Shown: piece after piece, positions 5,449 to 7,154 of the stretch
Numbering within the stretch: the first letter of the stretch is position 1
Layout of the letters: every line of letters begins with the position of its first letter
NCBI GenBank assembly: GCA_900540865.1
Contig: UQHH01000075.1
Span: forward strand, 1 to 7,154
DNA from: an uncultured Oscillospiraceae bacterium
GTDB taxonomy: Bacteria; Bacillota; Clostridia; Oscillospirales; Acutalibacteraceae
DNA length: 7,154 bases
Direction of reading: 5' to 3'
Program-made: the position numbers and the translations under genes
Notes under the pieces: generated by a model
Database searches by the model: none
What the model was told of the DNA's origin: nothing
Seen by the model: the letters and a program-made list of their open reading frames with translations, nothing else

Positions 5449-5667
5449 TCATTCGTCACTCTGCCGATTCTCTTGGATTTTATCAGTGTCCGCTTTCGGA
5501 AACAGCGCGTTGTGATAGGCGTCCAGCACGAACTTTTTTCTCTCCAATCTCACATCTACGTATTGCGCAGTTACAGCATCAAAGTTGGTAGACATCCCAA
5601 GTTGTAGGCCCGTCCCTTTGAGGCTGTGGCCCAGGTTTGGACATAAGAATACCGCCCACCAAAGCAC
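5449..5667 (-). pseudogene. Small ORF, possible C-terminal remnant of a tyrosine recombinase
   Basis: A minus-strand frame of up to 72 codons without a convincing ribosome site at either possible ATG (5667 or an internal one before STNFD). The stretch LQLGMSTNFDAV followed by TAQYVDVRLERKKFVLDAYH loosely resembles the end of tyrosine integrases, where LGH is followed by a Y-x-H/D-V-x-x-E-x-K pattern containing the catalytic tyrosine. If so, the catalytic His is replaced by Met and everything N-terminal is missing. Direction (pointing toward the tRNA) and place are right for an integrase tail. The match is weak and by eye; it may equally be a random frame. Confidence 0.22.
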
Positions 5668-5712
5668 CGTTTTATTTATCCGGTAGGCTTGTCCTATTTA
5701 TAGCCATATAAG

Positions 5713-5779
5713 AACAGAGCCGACAAACTGTGATTGCTCACAAGTTCATCGGCTCTGCGTCTTTGCATCTGGCTCTGTT
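5713..5779 (-). terminator. Overlapping hairpins at the end of the accessory operon
   Basis: The inner hairpin pairs AGAGCCGA (5716-5723) with TCGGCTCT (5749-5756), with further pairing inside (GTGA/TCAC). An outer alternative pairs AACAGAGCC (5713-5721) with GGCTCTGTT (5771-5779). The two share the left arm, so they exclude each other. Both lie just after the hydrolase stop in the minus direction and are followed by a modestly T-rich GTTCTTAT, so a terminator for the operon is the simplest reading. Confidence 0.45.
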
Positions 5780-5797
5780 TTATCATTTTGAATTTTT

Positions 5798-6610
5798 CTA
5801 CTGTAAATTCTTCAAAAAATTCAAAATGGCACTGTTTACCACATTTGGATTATCTACATTAGAATTATGGGCAGCGTTCGGAATCCACACTAATGGGAAT
5901 CCTGTTCTTTTTGACCACTCCTTGTTGTAAGATTTTATCTTACCTGTCCTATCCTTTTCACCGACAATCAGAAGCACTGGACATGGAATATTCAGCTTTC
6001 TATTGTCCTCCAAAAAGCCAGCATACCCAATTCCCATCAGATGACAAAGCTCAGACTTATCATATCCCTCAATCATTGTGAACATATTTGCTTGACCCAT
6101 CTTAAAAACTGCGTTTTGCTTTGCCATAGATGCTTTTAACAATTTTTCTGTGAAAAGCATTGACATCCATTCCATTTGGCTGAGCCACCAAATATCTGAT
6201 TTAGAATAATAATCTCCGTAAGGCGTAGAATCAATCGCTATAAACGCTTTCACCAAATCTGGATACCTGCAAATGAAAGCCTGTGCAATAAACCCGCCCA
6301 AGGATTGACCTATTAAAATGACCTTAGAAGAACCACACTCATTAAGGATATGCTTCATGCCATTTACCGCATTCTCAAAATTAAAATTAGTGTAGGGTCT
6401 GGATTCTCCATGTGCAGGTGCATCCCACGCAATAAGATTAAAATTCTTTTCAAATAATGGAAACTGCTGTTCAAACATAGTGTGATTTGCTGTCAAACCA
6501 TGAAGAAAAAATAATGTTTCACTCACTTCATCAAATCTATCTGAAATCCAATAAGTAATGTTTCCATTTGGAGTATTAACTTGTTTCCTTTGCACTATTT
6601 TACCTCCCAT
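5798..6610 (-). CDS. Alpha/beta hydrolase, probable serine esterase/lipase-like
   Basis: 270 residues with the standard alpha/beta-hydrolase fold signals. These are the oxyanion-hole HGLTAN (37-42), AWDAPAHGES (61-70), the nucleophile elbow GQSLGG (101-106, Ser103), the acid Asp220 in VGEKDRTG and His248 in NAAHNSN. A lid-like insert (about 130-190) rich in Met and Trp follows the core strand. There is no signal peptide, so it is probably cytoplasmic. The substrate cannot be told from sequence; esterases, lactonases and antibiotic-modifying hydrolases share this fold. The start ATG has GGAG 4 bases upstream. It is 25 bases after the KTR gene and likely last in that operon. Base composition is visibly more AT-rich than prfC or the gerQ-like gene, in keeping with transfer. 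Confidence 0.88.
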   Translation of the reverse strand: MGGKIVQRKQVNTPNGNITYWISDRFDEVSETLFFLHGLTANHTMFEQQFPLFEKNFNLIAWDAPAHGESRPYTNFNFENAVNGMKHILNECGSSKVILIGQSLGGFIAQAFICRYPDLVKAFIAIDSTPYGDYYSKSDIWWLSQMEWMSMLFTEKLLKASMAKQNAVFKMGQANMFTMIEGYDKSELCHLMGIGYAGFLEDNRKLNIPCPVLLIVGEKDRTGKIKSYNKEWSKRTGFPLVWIPNAAHNSNVDNPNVVNSAILNFLKNLQ

Positions 6611-6635
6611 AAATCTCCATCTGTCGCTCTGCTAA

Positions 6636-6827
6636 TCATTTTTGCATTTTCGTTTCAAACCCTTTAATTACTGTTACTTGTAAATCCTTTGCGTCAATCA
6701 AACTTTCCTGCTTGCATTTCAGACAGTAAAGCGGAAAGTTTTTAAGTTCTGTATTTGCCCGTATCTGTAACCTTGTTTTATTTCCGCAAACAGGGCAGCG
6801 TATCCACTCAGAAATTATTTTCGTCAT
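6636..6827 (-). CDS. Cysteine-rich KTR zinc-ribbon protein (mobile-element associated)
   Basis: 63 residues. EWIRCPVCGNKTR, then NFPLYCLKCKQESLID, is the signature of the cysteine-rich KTR family (Cys_rich_KTR), with a probable zinc site at C11, C14, C35 and C38. The family is small, its function is unknown, and it is typically found in conjugative or mobilisable elements of gut Firmicutes (from memory). The ATG at 6825-6827 is chosen because family members start a few residues before EWI and GAGGTG lies 10 bases upstream; a longer frame from 6854 would reach further into the upstream gene. It overlaps the CPBP gene by 20 bases, which implies translational coupling. Confidence 0.85.
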   Translation of the reverse strand: MTKIISEWIRCPVCGNKTRLQIRANTELKNFPLYCLKCKQESLIDAKDLQVTVIKGFETKMQK

Positions 6828-7154
6828 ATCGTCTATCCACCTCGTCATTCCCATTTTTTCGCTGTCTTTTCGGGAGCGTCTTTGTGAGGATTAAAGTGTA
6901 GGCAACAGTTAGTACAGTCATAACAAGAACACGAATAATATGCTTTTCTGCCGTAAATCCTACTTCATTTGCAAAAGTACTGAGAGTGTTAATAGCAGAA
7001 TGAGTAATAATACAGGGGAGCAGACTTCCACCACGATAAAATATAGTTACAAGCAAAAAACCTACCGCAATCGCAAAACAAATTTGGCACAAATTACTTA
7101 CCAAGTCCATACCGCTTCCATTGAATAAATTTACCAAATGCCCCACGCCAAAGG
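6808..7154 (-). CDS. CPBP-family intramembrane metalloprotease, C-terminal part (5' end off right edge)
   Basis: About 115 residues open to the right edge. The first visible residues, FGVGHLVNLF, match the CPBP (CAAX protease/bacteriocin-processing) motif FxxxH. The next hydrophobic segment, ICFAIAVGFLLVTIFYRGG, ends in SLLPCIITHSAINTLS, the typical last motif HxxxN. A final membrane helix (about VLVMTVLTVAYTLILT) and a charged tail KRQRKNGNDEVDRRYDE follow. The glutamate motif (EExxxR) must lie outside the window. Members process prenylated or bacteriocin-type peptides or act in immunity and membrane-protein turnover; no bacteriocin gene is visible here. It is the first visible gene of a minus-strand operon with the KTR and hydrolase genes. 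Confidence 0.88.
   Translation of the reverse strand, partial: FGVGHLVNLFNGSGMDLVSNLCQICFAIAVGFLLVTIFYRGGSLLPCIITHSAINTLSTFANEVGFTAEKHIIRVLVMTVLTVAYTLILTKTLPKRQRKNGNDEVDRRYDENNF

Larger units (their letters stand above)
5265..5797. other. 533-base stretch without a firm gene: repeats, decayed coding traces, hairpins
   Basis: Between the tRNA terminator and the hydrolase I see TGGTGACA repeats (5307-5400), a terminator-like hairpin (5319-5345), weak minus-strand reading frames and a hairpin pair (5713-5779). Two minus-strand frames overlap as ATGA at 5449-5452: 5449-5667 and a 58-residue one at 5276-5452 (starts MNIPGGLWRL) without a ribosome site or a recognised family. This is what decayed mobile DNA next to an attachment site looks like, but it is not proof. 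Confidence 0.5.

Noticed and set aside
1..7154. CRISPR array, rRNA or insertion-sequence transposase
   Set aside because: No regularly spaced long repeats, no rRNA-like sequence and no transposase frame were seen.

Overview
The window looks like part of the chromosome of a spore-forming low-GC Gram-positive bacterium of the class Clostridia, probably near the gut Oscillospiraceae/Ruminococcaceae; the family-level placement is inference. Three sporulation genes point this way: a pro-sigma-K-type sigma factor, a CwlJ-type cortex hydrolase and a GerQ-like coat protein. Strong AGGAGG-type ribosome sites and a mobile-element gene type common in gut Firmicutes (cysteine-rich KTR) agree.

Bases 1-4670 are core chromosome. 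On the minus strand are the 5' part of sigK (runs off the left edge) and prfC (release factor RF3). On the plus strand is hemW (radical-SAM heme chaperone), divergent from prfC across a 295-base gap that holds a promoter for each gene. A minus-strand pair, cwlJ then gerQ, converges on hemW with only 3 bases between the stop codons. A sigma-K-like promoter sits in front of cwlJ. Its presumed sigma factor is encoded at the other end of the window, so the window holds both a late mother-cell regulator and a likely late mother-cell target module for spore cortex breakdown at germination.

Bases 4840-5264 form a plus-strand tRNA transcription unit. It has a good sigma-A promoter, the 5' half of a tRNA-Ser(CGA) that stops exactly after the anticodon loop, about 150 bases of structured unknown sequence, a complete tRNA-Ser(CGA) with encoded CCA, and a rho-independent terminator.

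Bases 5265-7154 look accessory. Repeated TGGTGACA words follow the tRNA, then decayed sequence with a small ORF that may be the tail of a tyrosine recombinase. Next is a compact minus-strand operon: a CPBP membrane protease (partial), a 63-residue KTR zinc-ribbon protein and an AT-rich alpha/beta hydrolase. This fits an integrated element abutting a tRNA-Ser gene, but the integrase and the far junction are not in view.

The most interesting signals are a long hairpin that buries the sigK ribosome-binding site, the half tRNA-Ser ahead of an intact isoacceptor with the same anticodon, and the cwlJ-gerQ pair in a clostridial setting.
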